Notes: generated by a model not told the origin, from the sequence alone. A stretch of DNA of 38,407 nucleotides from Leuconostocaceae bacterium ESL0958 (GCA_029433265.1 JAQTHT010000013.1:1-38407), one strand, 5' to 3'; counted from the stretch's first letter, positions 10,501 to 18,128 are shown. Made by a program: numbers and translations.

Positions 10501-13500
10501 ATGGTGCTGATGCCAAGAAGGGGCTGTCCCACTATCAAAACGTATCAGGGGACCAATTAGATCAAGCCGCTGAGGCCATTGATCAGGAAGTAGCCAACGG
10601 CCAGGGCAACATCGACCGGCAAAGCGATGTACCAGGCGTCAAGACGGCTTTGGACCAGTCCGAAGCAGCCATTGACAAGGTCAACCCAGCCGACCAACAC
10701 TTGGCTAAGCGTTCTGCTGCACTGGCTGCCTTGAACCAAGCAGCCCAGAAGGCCAGCGATCAGGTTAACCAGAATCAGCAGCTCTCAGCAGCTGATAAGC
10801 AAGCAGCCCAAAAGCAGATTAGCGATGACGCTAACCAAGCAGCTGCTCAGGTTCAATCTGCAGCAGATGACCAGGCCATCGACCATGCCCAACAAGCTGG
10901 CGTAGCCCAGTTGGACAAGGATGGTGCACAGGCCGACTTGCAAGGGGCTGTTAATGCCGCCAAGGTAGCGGTCAAGAACCAGTCCGGCATTGATCAAGGA
11001 CAGGTCAACCAGGCCATTGATCAGACTGCAGCAGACGGTCAAAAGGCCATTGCCAATGGTCAGAACGCTGACCAAGTGGCACAAGCGCTTGACTTGGCAA
11101 AGTCCAAGGCCCAAGCCCAACAAGCACTGGCAGCCGCTGCTAGCCAGGACATGGTGGCAGTGGACCAGAACCAGGCCTTGAGCAATGATCAGAAGCAGGC
11201 TGCCAAGCAAGCTGTTCAAAATGACTTGCAGGCAGCGACAAAGGCAGTTAACGCTGCGACGAACAAGGATGCGGTTCAGCAAGCACAAAGCAACGGTGTG
11301 AACAAGATGAACCAGGACGTTACGGACGCCCAAGTTCAAAATGCGCAGGCTGATGCCAAGAAGCGTTTGGCTGATCACGCGGCGGCTACCAAGGCGGCCA
11401 TCAACGCCTTGCCAAACTTGTCAGCTGATGACAAGGCAGCTTTGAACAAGCAAGTGGATGCCGCAGCGGATGCTGCTAGTGAAAAGATTGGCCAAGCCAA
11501 GGATTTGGCTGGGGTTAATCAAGCCTTGAATAATGGTCAGACGGCCATTGATCAAGTGAAGGCCCAGGCAGCAGCTAAGGCAAAACAAAGCTTGAACGAT
11601 TTGCGGCAAAGCAACAAAGACCTGTTAGCGAAGGCCCAGGCAGCAGCTAATGCGTCCTTGGATCAGCAGCAGGCTTTGACAGCTGATCAGCGTAATGACT
11701 TGAAGAAGCAAGTGCAACAAGCGGCAGACGCTGCAGCAGCTAAGATTGATCAAGATCAAGATGCTGGATCAGTCAACCAAGACTTCCAGAATGGTCGCTC
11801 AGCAATGAACGACGTCGTGACAGCTGGTCAATTGAATGCTGGTAAGAACGATGCCAAGAGCCGTTTGACCGCCTATGGTGACCGTGCTAAGCAGGCCTTG
11901 TCTCAGTACCAAAACCTGTCTGACGAGGATTTGCAACAAGCAGCAGCTGCCATTGATGCAGCCGTTCAAAATGGTCAAGGCAACATTGACCGGCAAACGA
12001 CCTTAGCAGCTGTGGCTGACAAGTTGGCCAACGCACAACAGGCTGTTGATCAAATTAAGCCAAAGGATAGCAACCAAGGCAACCGCGCCAATGCAGTCAA
12101 CCAGATCAACGCGGCCGCAGCAAAGGCAATCCAAGCGGTTAACCAAAATCAGCACTTGTCAGCTAGCGAACGCCAAGCTGCTCAAGATCAGATTAACCAT
12201 GATGCGGATCAAGCCATTGCTCAAGTGCAGGCTGCTAAGGATGGCCAAGCCATCACAGCTGCAACCGATGCAGCAGCCCAAACTTTGAACAAGGATGCTG
12301 CCCAAGCTGATTTGCAAGGAGCCGTTGCGGCAGCCAAGGCTGCTGTGCAAGGTCAAGCTGGTATTGATCAAAATCAAGCCAACCAGGCCATCGCACAAGC
12401 AGCAACTGCTGGTCAACAGGCCATTGCCAATGGTCAGAATGCCGACCAAGTCGCCAATGGGTTGAACTTGGCCAAGGCTAAGTTGACTGCGCAAGCAGCA
12501 CTGGCAACCGCTGCCAGCCGTGACTTGACTGCTGTTGATCAAGACCAAAACTTGACGGCCAATCAAAAGCAAGCCGCTAAGCAAGCCATCCAAGCTGATT
12601 GGCAAGCAGCCCGGCAGCAAGTGAACGCAGCCGCTGATACGGCAGCGGTCACGAATGCGCAGACGGCAGGGGTTAACAAGATGGATCAGGACGTGACGAA
12701 CGCCCAGGTTCAACATGCCCAAGCTGATGCCAAGAAGCGCTTGGCTGACCATGCCAACCAGACGAAGGCAGCCATCGCAGCCATGGCCAACCTGTCTGCT
12801 GATCAAAAGCAGGCCTTGGACCAAGCCATTGATCAAGCAGCGGCAACGGCCACTGCCAAGATTGATGCCGGTCAAGATCAAGCTGCCGTAGAACAAGCTT
12901 TCAACGATGGGAAAGCAGCTATTGACCAAATTCAGCAAGAAGCCCAAGCGCAAGCTCAGGCAACCACTTTGGCCGATGCAAAGACGGTCGCAAAGGCTCA
13001 GTTGGCTGACCATGCCAACCAGGTGAAGGCCGCTATTGCAGCGATGACTAACTTGTCTGCTGATCAAAAGCAGGCCTTGGATCAAGCCATTGATCAAGCA
13101 GAAGCTGCGGCAATTGCTAAGATTGATGCTAGTCAAAGTCGGGGCGCTGTTCAGCAAGCCTTCAACGACGGCAAGGCCGCCATTGACCGGGTTCAGCAAG
13201 ATGCTGACAGCCAAGACCAGGCAGCAACCTTAGCCAATGCCAAGGTCGCAGCTAAGGCGCAGTTGACGAACCATGCCAACCAAGTCAAGGCCGCTATTGA
13301 AGCAATGGCTGGCTTCTCAGCAGCAGAACGGACGCAAGCAGTAGCACAGATTGATGCCCTTCTGCAAGCAGGTTTGACAGCGATTGATCAAGCCCAGTCT
13401 GCTGCGGCAGCAACACAAGCCATGACGGACAGTGCACAAGCAATGGATCAGTTCAAGCAGGCCTTCGCCGCTGGTCAAAAGCCAGCTACGCCGGTACAAC

Positions 13501-13652
13501 CTGCTGAAACTGCCCAACCAACTGCCCAACCTGCTCTGCCAGCTACGAGCCAGCAGGCAGGTAAGTCCAACGCTTTGCTGACTGCTAGCCTGTCAATGCT
13601 TGCAACGGTTTTGACGCTAGGTCTGGCAAAGAACAAGAAGCGGCAAAAATAA
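4545..13652 (+). CDS. Giant LPxTG-type cell-wall adhesin with DUF1542-like repeats
   Basis: This is a secreted, wall-anchored surface protein of about 3035 residues, by far the largest gene here. Order of parts: KxYKxGKSW signal peptide (motif 17-25, probable cleavage after A48); Ser/Asp/Gln/Lys-rich linker (about 50-190); a beta-helix, pectate-lyase-like adhesive domain (about 200-640); two MucBP-like modules (about 647-760 and 761-835, each opening with a V-Y-V strand); then more than 2100 residues of Ala/Gln/Asp/Asn/Lys-rich helical repeats resembling DUF1542 of staphylococcal Ebh-type proteins (about 839-2960); a Pro-rich wall segment; LPATS (2998-3002); a membrane helix; and the tail KNKKRQK. 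It is predicted to be linked to peptidoglycan by sortase, with the N-terminal domains presented on a long stalk. Codon use is strongly biased to AAG and TTG, as in highly expressed genes. A TTG start at 4545 is chosen because GAGGTGG lies 6 bases upstream; an ATG at 4530 lacks a site. Confidence 0.9.
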   Translation: MDNQNHNLVTNRKEHYKMYKAGKSWLFASIVVASLGMGGAALSQRVSADSEPQQSQSTSKTTASQADSQNGANANKSADSQQTTSQGQTTKAADNSQNQATDSSKTDSTSQKQESAGQSGLTNREGDDSTANSQAQKSTDNNGQKATDSDSQKSTDNDGQKATDNTDNKDQKSTDSANQQSSDSKTANVSPQRDFEKDRQKFNDDIAQNKPITTPTSNTVDTPDQVKNIDQYKEEAQKNNTLATANDYASFQKAWADSKVNYIDVQNDFSADSAMTARPANASIIVNGNGHTIDMKNYNLRMGAMNKDNQNVTLSNINFQEGQPGDDAEGLTFLYGGDSSRLSINIDNFSLQPSSNKMNPVRLAFANDAKITFSGNNNISNANEITRGVTSINIADGAKLHVQRTSNDYKNSMFYFNRHPGQTATGYGNNLNVGDGADLSFKLYGNNNGDYAAVYDNIDNVTVGDNVRWEQSGFQYVLNGTQGSKGDAKFIFGQSLYLNAPKTTQPNAIKLTGTQYVEFNANTDLTINQWVAGNIISTGGSGSSVRFISPKALHLTTSDGTGKPMANGAGVIGGAGTVQINNSKLVSWNGTNTSDQNVDGDSSEEFYNMTIKGGADYISHGGEEVTKANSLLIKAGTREIQTREASKRNVYVQYKDQYGNIIANKDGQKIFTAPLPDKPFIGMFVPLKTQALVNTNMPENYKWALDGEVPASAKKDKQSGGDPSDTHDDGDATGQAYVGILPTGRDNTYTIYVYGQDEAVPYVYVDQNGNEIQPKTVSQQAPVTANYGNVIDWTDNYYKTTTMPENCQYDQKANQPKTMTVGTDNPITKIYVQNSKSVKVTSQAQKDFDNAATEQIAQIKQSKNLSQTDQQNYVDQIQKTLQPQYDQQIQAASGDDQNKVATKGQTAINKVRAQAQLADAQKAADQHTANNNQSIDQDAAKQANQAISQAAQAAINSDDTDSVDKVDQALNNAKNKFTANQNVNDHAQEAIDRVNQQQNLSNDDRAKAVQTIQQQQRQANQTIQSENNSDQLAADQQAANTNIDRTRAKAELADQAAQAKQAVAKQAASQNIDVAATNKKIDQAQAAGDQAIDQADDQHIDGQRDQAAQQMQQVVANPTTKGDPADQAAAKKAVEQQAQQSNDALNKMAHLTPEQKADYQQKVAADKAAADKQLDGDSDADSLSQHRDAALQQLQKDQAQAQLQDATNAAKSDVDQMKQGIDQDAAKQQLDAQNAAGQKAIGQAQSSAAVQQQAQQATDQIAADKALDAAADQSLAAINAQQPLANDKKQAAVAAVKQHQNEAKQNVQKATNSQDVAAAKTAGLQNMNQDVSAAQLNSAKEDAKNRLLAHAGQTKAAIKQIPNTNKDYDGQVDQAAQNGDQHNGGTKGIDQAKDLNAVNQALNNGQTAVDQVKAQAQADGKQNLADAKAANKAQLDQAAQQAKSSIAQQGALSDGDRQAFQKQVDEANQAAKDQIDQDNSKDQMDKDYRAGGQNINQAVQDAQLAGAKNDAKNRLQAYGSDRKQTLANIKNVDPADLAKAQAAIDQDVTNGQGAIDRQNDAAGINQSLQDGQHAVDNVNVSDENQAAQRSAIAAVNQAAQQASQAVNQLNPMAEADKQKEKNQIQADAGQAIQQIQAAGNDQNKMNQAKDQGIQKIQSDVKAATNNNQDQGALSAAAKQANQEIGSQPGIDKDKAQSAVEKVRQDAQAKIDDANRRGDTAAAQQALKEAQVKIAADEALDDAASHDLQTIDQQPNLTPAEKQARQNAVRQRQEAAKDDIFKAKNPEQALAVKAAVRSDLNHMASQAQVEDAKRDANARLDAHEAQVDAAIDNLPASADKAALKQSVAAAKQEAQANVNKADNLNDVNQAFTDGVAKMDQVKAQGADQSQQPLSDRKQAANQELDQAAQAAAQRIDSLQPLSAADKQAAKAAVQQAAGAAKQAVNQAADGAATDQALQNGLAQVATGVKDAQLTNAKTDAKNRLAAYGADAKKGLSHYQNVSGDQLDQAAEAIDQEVANGQGNIDRQSDVPGVKTALDQSEAAIDKVNPADQHLAKRSAALAALNQAAQKASDQVNQNQQLSAADKQAAQKQISDDANQAAAQVQSAADDQAIDHAQQAGVAQLDKDGAQADLQGAVNAAKVAVKNQSGIDQGQVNQAIDQTAADGQKAIANGQNADQVAQALDLAKSKAQAQQALAAAASQDMVAVDQNQALSNDQKQAAKQAVQNDLQAATKAVNAATNKDAVQQAQSNGVNKMNQDVTDAQVQNAQADAKKRLADHAAATKAAINALPNLSADDKAALNKQVDAAADAASEKIGQAKDLAGVNQALNNGQTAIDQVKAQAAAKAKQSLNDLRQSNKDLLAKAQAAANASLDQQQALTADQRNDLKKQVQQAADAAAAKIDQDQDAGSVNQDFQNGRSAMNDVVTAGQLNAGKNDAKSRLTAYGDRAKQALSQYQNLSDEDLQQAAAAIDAAVQNGQGNIDRQTTLAAVADKLANAQQAVDQIKPKDSNQGNRANAVNQINAAAAKAIQAVNQNQHLSASERQAAQDQINHDADQAIAQVQAAKDGQAITAATDAAAQTLNKDAAQADLQGAVAAAKAAVQGQAGIDQNQANQAIAQAATAGQQAIANGQNADQVANGLNLAKAKLTAQAALATAASRDLTAVDQDQNLTANQKQAAKQAIQADWQAARQQVNAAADTAAVTNAQTAGVNKMDQDVTNAQVQHAQADAKKRLADHANQTKAAIAAMANLSADQKQALDQAIDQAAATATAKIDAGQDQAAVEQAFNDGKAAIDQIQQEAQAQAQATTLADAKTVAKAQLADHANQVKAAIAAMTNLSADQKQALDQAIDQAEAAAIAKIDASQSRGAVQQAFNDGKAAIDRVQQDADSQDQAATLANAKVAAKAQLTNHANQVKAAIEAMAGFSAAERTQAVAQIDALLQAGLTAIDQAQSAAAATQAMTDSAQAMDQFKQAFAAGQKPATPVQPAETAQPTAQPALPATSQQAGKSNALLTASLSMLATVLTLGLAKNKKRQK
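7060..13430 (+). repeat. Repetitive stalk region of the adhesin with 1374-nt higher-order period
   Basis: Units carrying a D-AK-RL signature recur. Units of the AH type (RL followed by AH, DH or NH) have their signature codon at 8574, 9990, 11358, 12732, 12993 and 13254; in the last two the signature is V/A-AK-QL. Units of the AY type (RL followed by AYG) have it at 9078, 10482 and 11856. AH to AY spacing is 168, 164 and 166 codons; AY to AH is 304, 292 and 292. From 10482 on, matching landmarks (10482/11856, 10935/12309, 11049/12423, 11358/12732) are each exactly 1374 nt apart, so whole 458-codon blocks were duplicated. The last three units are tandem 87-codon repeats. Confidence 0.85.
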
Positions 13653-13671
13653 GTCGATCTCGACTCGCTAC

Positions 13672-13699
13672 TTGACATTTTGAGCATACTTGCTAAAAT
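13672..13699 (+). promoter_or_regulatory. Promoter of the hisS-aspS operon
   Basis: A consensus -35 TTGACA (13672-13677) is followed after 16 bases by -10 TAAAAT (13694-13699). A TG two bases upstream gives an extended -10. Transcription would begin just before the T-box leader. Confidence 0.8.
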
Positions 13700-13705
13700 G
13701 AAAGC

Positions 13706-13936
13706 AATTAGCCATTGAGTAGGGAAAGAAAAGGGACTGGTCCAACAGCGATCTGGTGGTGGTGTAAACCAGACAAGGTTCCTTTTCACGACACCTAGGA
13801 GGTAGCTGGCCACCAGCCGTTCATCCGCGTTATGGATACTAGCAAAGTTCACAGGAGAACTTTGAAAGATAAGGTGGTACCGTGCCAAGGAAGGCGCCCT
13901 TAACAACCAGGAGGTTGTTAAGGGCGCCTTTTTTTT
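13706..13936 (+). promoter_or_regulatory. T-box leader (tRNA-sensing) of hisS-aspS
   Basis: The T-box sequence GGTGGTACCGTG (13873-13884) is followed by a strong terminator hairpin, the layout of tRNA-responsive antitermination leaders. In Stem I a 9-bp helix pairs GAAAAGGGA (about 13729-13737) with TTCCTTTTC (13779-13787). The specifier-loop strand just 3' of it reads CACGACACC, which includes His codons CAC (13787-13789 and 13792-13794) and Asp codon GAC (13790-13792). The UGG that contacts the uncharged tRNA end is 13875-13877. Uncharged tRNA is expected to favour the antiterminator and allow hisS-aspS transcription. Stem assignment was done by eye. Confidence 0.85.
13893..13936 (+). terminator. 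Conditional terminator of the T-box leader
   Basis: A perfect 16-bp stem (13893-13908 with 13913-13928, loop AGGA) is followed by eight T residues. It sits 9 bases after the T-box sequence and competes with the antiterminator. Confidence 0.9.
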
Positions 13937-13982
13937 GGCAAAGACAATCAGAGAGGGAGGCAACGCAGTCTGCGTTGAATAG

Positions 13983-15296
13983 ATGATGGCAAAAGCAAAA
14001 TTTCAACGGCCAAAAGGAACGGCCGACTTATATGAAGATAATAGCTACCTGTGGCAGCAAGTAGAGGCACAGGCCCGCCGTGTGTTTGCCCGCTACGGCT
14101 ATGGCGAAATCCGGACGCCTATATTTGAGTCCTTTGACTTGTTTGCCCGCTCCGCTGGCGATACGTCCGATGTGGTCACCAAGGAAATGTATGACTTTGA
14201 AGATAAAGGGGACCGACACATGGCCCTGCGGCCAGAGGGGACGGCTGGCGTTGTGCGCGCCTATGTCGAAAACAAGCTCTTCGGCCCCGAACACGGCCAG
14301 CCCTACAAGACTTACTACATGGGACCGATGTTCCGCTATGAACGGCCACAGGCTGGGCGCTTCCGTCAGTTCCATCAAATTGGGGTCGAGGCTTTTGGCT
14401 CCACGGCTCCTAGTTTGGATGTCGAAGTCATCACCATGGTCGTGAAGTACCTGGATTCATTGGGGCTGAAAAATCTCAAAGTGGCGCTGAACACGTTGGG
14501 CGATGCAGAGGCTCGGGCTGCTTACCGCCAGGCTTTGATTGATTACCTGAAGCCCTATCAAGACCAACTGTCCGCCGATTCACAGACTCGTCTGGAAAAG
14601 AACCCACTGCGGGTGCTGGATTCGAAGGATCCAAAAGACCAGGACATCGTGCAGGCGGCCCCCACGATTTTTGACTACCTGTCCGACGCTAGCCGGGCTC
14701 ACTTTGAAGCGGTGCAAGCTGGGTTGTCTGCGCTCAACATTGACTATGTCATTGACGACCGCATGGTCCGTGGCTTGGACTACTACAACGACACGATTTT
14801 TGAAGTGATGACGCAGGACCCAAGCCTGAAGGGTGCGGCAACCATTGCCGGTGGTGGCCGCTATGCTGGTCTGGTCGAAGAATTTGGCGGCCCGGCAACG
14901 CCAGGGATTGGCTTTGCGATCGGGGTAGAACGGTTGGTGGCGCTCTTACAGGCCGAAGGCCAGGCAGACCGGCAAGCGGCACCCGTTGATTTCTATCTGG
15001 TTCAGGTCGATGATCAAGTCGCTAATCAGGCCCTGGTACTGGCCACAGCCTTGCGCGACATGGGTTATGTCGTTGACTTGGACTACAGTGGCAAATCAGT
15101 GAAGGCCCAGTTTAAGGCTGCCAATAAGAAAAATGCACACTATGTGCTGACCCTGGGGGACCAGGAAGTGCAGTCGGGTCAGGCCAATGTCAAAGACTTA
15201 CGATCCGGTTCGGAACAGCCAGTGGCCCTAGCCGAAATCGCCCAGCAGATGCCAGCGGTATTGCAGCAGTTAGCAGCAGAGGAGACAGCAAAATGA
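13983..15296 (+). CDS. hisS: Histidyl-tRNA synthetase
   Basis: This 437-residue class II aminoacyl-tRNA synthetase charges tRNA-His. Visible signatures are [12 protein letters not shown], motif 2 [16 protein letters not shown], the histidine-binding HisA segment [14 protein letters not shown], the glycine-rich [14 protein letters not shown], and a C-terminal anticodon-binding domain of about 90 residues. The length is normal. An in-frame TAG at 13980 fixes the start at ATG 13983 or the adjacent ATG 13986. The only strong ribosome-binding site, AGGGAGG (13954-13960), is 22 bases upstream, with a 7-bp hairpin (13961-13977) between it and the start. The last four bases overlap the aspS start (ATGA), so the two are translationally coupled. 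Confidence 0.97.
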   Translation: MMAKAKFQRPKGTADLYEDNSYLWQQVEAQARRVFARYGYGEIRTPIFESFDLFARSAGDTSDVVTKEMYDFEDKGDRHMALRPEGTAGVVRAYVENKLFGPEHGQPYKTYYMGPMFRYERPQAGRFRQFHQIGVEAFGSTAPSLDVEVITMVVKYLDSLGLKNLKVALNTLGDAEARAAYRQALIDYLKPYQDQLSADSQTRLEKNPLRVLDSKDPKDQDIVQAAPTIFDYLSDASRAHFEAVQAGLSALNIDYVIDDRMVRGLDYYNDTIFEVMTQDPSLKGAATIAGGGRYAGLVEEFGGPATPGIGFAIGVERLVALLQAEGQADRQAAPVDFYLVQVDDQVANQALVLATALRDMGYVVDLDYSGKSVKAQFKAANKKNAHYVLTLGDQEVQSGQANVKDLRSGSEQPVALAEIAQQMPAVLQQLAAEETAK

Positions 15297-17071
15297 AGCG
15301 AACAACTTATGCAGGATTAGTGGATGAACAGTATGTTGGCCAGACGGTTCAGCTGGCCGGCTGGGTGCAAAAGCGTCGTAACTTTGGGGATTTGGTCTTC
15401 GTTGACCTACGGGACCGGGAAGGTTTGCTACAATTGACCTTTTCCGCCGATTACCCGGAGGCGTTGGACCTCGCCCAAAAGATGCGTAACGAATACGTCA
15501 TTCAAATCGAAGGCCAAGTGGTGGCCCGGCAAGCTAGCCAGGTCAATGACCAAATTCATTCTGGTAAAGTCGAAGTGGTGGTGACGTCTGCCAAGATTCT
15601 GGCCGAATCCAAGACGCCGGTCTTTGACATTGCCGACGACGTGAATGCTTCCGAAGAATTGAAGTTGGAATACCGCTACTTGGACTTGCGTCGGCCCCAG
15701 ATGCAAAAGAACCTGCGGGTTCGTTCCAAAATTATGGCCGTGGCCACTAAGTTTATGGACGAGCATGACTTCTTAAATATTGAGACGCCCTATTTGGCAA
15801 AGTCGACGCCAGAAGGGGCCCGGGACTACTTGGTGCCTTCCCGCATCTACCCTGGTTCCTTCTATGCGCTGCCGCAATCTCCCCAGCTCTTTAAACAGTT
15901 ACTCATGGGTGCCGGCTACGACCGTTATTTCCAAATCGCCCGTTGTTTCCGGGATGAGGATTTGCGCGGGGATCGGCAACCTGAATTTACGCAGCTGGAC
16001 ATGGAAACGTCCTTCCTGTCAGCCGCTGAAATTCAAGACTTGGTTAACCACTGGATCCAGGCGATTATGAAGGAAGTCGTTGGTTACGACCTCGATCCAG
16101 AACAGATTGACCGCCTGACTTGGCAGGAAGCCATGGACCGCTTTGGAACCGATAAGCCAGACCTTCGAATTCCTTATGAGCTCAAGGACTTGTCTGGCTG
16201 GGCCCAGGATTCGGCCTTTGGTGTCTTTGCCAAAGCCGTTGAGGCCGGTGGTGTGGTCAAAGCACTGGTAGTGCCAGGTGCTGCCGACCACTACTCTCGC
16301 AAAGACATTGACAAGCTGGGTCAGTACATCGAGCGCTTCGGTGCCAAGGGCTTGGCTTGGTTAAAGGTGACAGCAGAGGGACTCAATGGCCCCATTGCTA
16401 AGTTCTTTGATGACGCAGCGACAGCCGAATTGCTAGCAGCAACCGCTGCTCAGCCAGGCGATTTGCTCCTTTTCGGTGCCGGTCGGGCCGACATTGTCGC
16501 CGCTTCCTTGGATGCCCTGCGCCGGCAAACGGCCCAGGACCTGGACTTGATTGACCAAGAGCGTCCTTGGCGCTTTGCTTGGATCGTGGACTGGCCACTC
16601 TTTGAATACTCCGAGGACTTTGACCGTTGGATCGCCGCCCACCATCCCTTCACCATGCCAAATGAGGAGGACCTGCACTACTTGGATGAAGGGGAGGATC
16701 CTCACCAAGCGCATGCCCAGTCCTATGACCTCGTATTAAATGGCTATGAACTTGGTTCAGGCTCTATCCGTATCCACCGGACTGACATTCAAGAAAAGAT
16801 GTTGCGAGCCCTGGGATTCAGCCATGAACAAGCTGAAGCAGCCTTTGGCTTCCTGCTCAAGGGGATGGAATTCGGCTTCCCACCAATGGGTGGGATTGCC
16901 CTTGGCTTGGACCGCTTGGCCATGCTGTTGGCAGGTCAGGAAAACATCCGGGAGGTGATTGCCTTCCCAAAGAACTCCAAGGCAACGGAACCAATGACCG
17001 AAGCACCCGGACCAGTTGCAGCCAGCCAACTGGCCGAACTGGGGATTCAGGTACAAGCAGAAGAACAGTAA
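15293..17071 (+). CDS. aspS: Aspartyl-tRNA synthetase
   Basis: This 592-residue bacterial-type class II synthetase charges tRNA-Asp. Order of parts: an N-terminal OB-fold anticodon domain (about 1-105, with [20 protein letters not shown]), the catalytic domain with motif 2 [14 protein letters not shown] (near 217-230), an inserted GAD domain (about 290-430), and motif 3 [13 protein letters not shown] near the C-terminus. The length fits the bacterial form, not the short archaeal one. ATG 15293 overlaps the hisS stop codon, with AGAGGAG upstream. hisS-aspS pairing under one T-box is common in Bacillota. Whether it also charges tRNA-Asn cannot be read from the sequence. Confidence 0.97.
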   Translation: MKRTTYAGLVDEQYVGQTVQLAGWVQKRRNFGDLVFVDLRDREGLLQLTFSADYPEALDLAQKMRNEYVIQIEGQVVARQASQVNDQIHSGKVEVVVTSAKILAESKTPVFDIADDVNASEELKLEYRYLDLRRPQMQKNLRVRSKIMAVATKFMDEHDFLNIETPYLAKSTPEGARDYLVPSRIYPGSFYALPQSPQLFKQLLMGAGYDRYFQIARCFRDEDLRGDRQPEFTQLDMETSFLSAAEIQDLVNHWIQAIMKEVVGYDLDPEQIDRLTWQEAMDRFGTDKPDLRIPYELKDLSGWAQDSAFGVFAKAVEAGGVVKALVVPGAADHYSRKDIDKLGQYIERFGAKGLAWLKVTAEGLNGPIAKFFDDAATAELLAATAAQPGDLLLFGAGRADIVAASLDALRRQTAQDLDLIDQERPWRFAWIVDWPLFEYSEDFDRWIAAHHPFTMPNEEDLHYLDEGEDPHQAHAQSYDLVLNGYELGSGSIRIHRTDIQEKMLRALGFSHEQAEAAFGFLLKGMEFGFPPMGGIALGLDRLAMLLAGQENIREVIAFPKNSKATEPMTEAPGPVAASQLAELGIQVQAEEQ

Positions 17072-17081
17072 GCAAGCATTC

Positions 17082-17116
17082 GCAAGGTCTGACCGTTGGG
17101 TCGCCTTGCTTTTTTC
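17082..17116 (+). terminator. Rho-independent terminator of hisS-aspS
   Basis: GCAAGG (17082-17087) pairs with CCTTGC (17104-17109), with an inner GACC/GGTC helix, followed by a run of seven T residues (17110-17116). Confidence 0.85.
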
Positions 17117-17128
17117 TGTTAAAAAATT

Positions 17129-17157
17129 TTGAAAAGGGAACGAAAAAGCAGTAAAAT
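17129..17157 (+). promoter_or_regulatory. Promoter of the YitT-family gene
   Basis: A -35 TTGAAA (17129-17134) and a -10 TAAAAT (17152-17157) are separated by 17 bases, directly after the aspS terminator. The predicted 5' leader before ATG 17241 is about 75 bases. Confidence 0.7.
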
Positions 17158-17240
17158 ATAGCAGAGTAATGACCCTAAGAACTGGCTGAATCCAATCGCC
17201 ATTTTAGTTGGCGCTAATAGCGGACCAACAAAGCACAATA

Positions 17241-18110
17241 ATGACTCGCAGACAAATTCGGCAATACCTGAATCACTATTTTTTGAGACAGATTTCTGGC
17301 GCACTGTTCTACGCACTCATGGTGTCCATCGCGTTAAATTACTTTTGGCAGCCCGGCCACATTTATTCATCCGGCTTTACCGGCTTTGCCCAATTAATTG
17401 CGACACTGACCCATGGGGCGCTGCCCGTGCAGTGGGCCTTAGCCTTGATTAACTTGCCGCTGTTGCTGCTGGCGGCTTTGACGCTGTCCAAGCGCTTCGC
17501 CGTCTTCACTGCCATGGCAGTCGGGTTGTCGGCGCTTTTCATTCCGCTGCTGTCGACGCATACCGTGTTGACGGATGACCCCTTAATTAACGCCATCTTT
17601 GGTGGGGGCATTAATGGCATGGCTGTGGGCACTGCCCTGTCCTGTGGCTTGGGGACCGGTGGCCTGGACGTCATTGGCATGGTCTTGCACCAGCGCTTTC
17701 GAACGAAAATGGGCTCCATCAACTTGGCCTTTAACGCGCTGATTATGATTGGGGCTGGTCTGACTTATGGTTGGCAATACGCTCTCTATTCTATGATTGG
17801 GGTGGTGGTTTCTTCCTATATGATTAATTTCTTCTACACCAAACAGCAGCAAATTCAAGAAATTATCATCACCAGTAAGCCGGACGAAATGGTCTCCCAC
17901 ATCCAAGACACGATGCACCGGGGGGTCACTATCATCGATTCTGCCCGGGGCGGTTATACCGGCATGGAGCGGGCAGTCCTTTTGACGGTCGTGACCCAGT
18001 ATGAGCTGGACGAGCTCCGCCATTTGATTAACGAAGTCGACTGCGAAGCCTTTTATTCTGAAACGAAGGTTGAGCATACGGGCGGTCACTTCTACGAGCC
18101 AGAACCTTAA
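17241..18110 (+). CDS. YitT-family membrane protein (DUF161 + DUF2179)
   Basis: This membrane protein of 289 residues has five to six hydrophobic segments (about 15-200), the YitT/DUF161 membrane domain. A soluble C-terminal domain of about 80 residues (DUF2179; includes GVTIIDSARGGYTG) follows. Transport or membrane sensing is the usual inference for the family, but no biochemical role is established. The start is uncertain. The frame opens at TTG 17208 just after an in-frame TAG. ATG 17241 gives the more typical N-terminus (MTRRQIRQYL), but neither has a recognisable ribosome-binding site. It lies between its own promoter and terminator, so it is a single-gene unit. Confidence 0.85.
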   Translation: MTRRQIRQYLNHYFLRQISGALFYALMVSIALNYFWQPGHIYSSGFTGFAQLIATLTHGALPVQWALALINLPLLLLAALTLSKRFAVFTAMAVGLSALFIPLLSTHTVLTDDPLINAIFGGGINGMAVGTALSCGLGTGGLDVIGMVLHQRFRTKMGSINLAFNALIMIGAGLTYGWQYALYSMIGVVVSSYMINFFYTKQQQIQEIIITSKPDEMVSHIQDTMHRGVTIIDSARGGYTGMERAVLLTVVTQYELDELRHLINEVDCEAFYSETKVEHTGGHFYEPEP

Positions 18111-18128
18111 CCGAAAGCAATCTAAGCG

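Noticed and set aside
7060-13430. Regularly spaced repeats that might suggest a CRISPR array
   Set aside because: The repeats are long, in frame, diverged and protein-coding throughout, with no short identical repeats separated by unique spacers.
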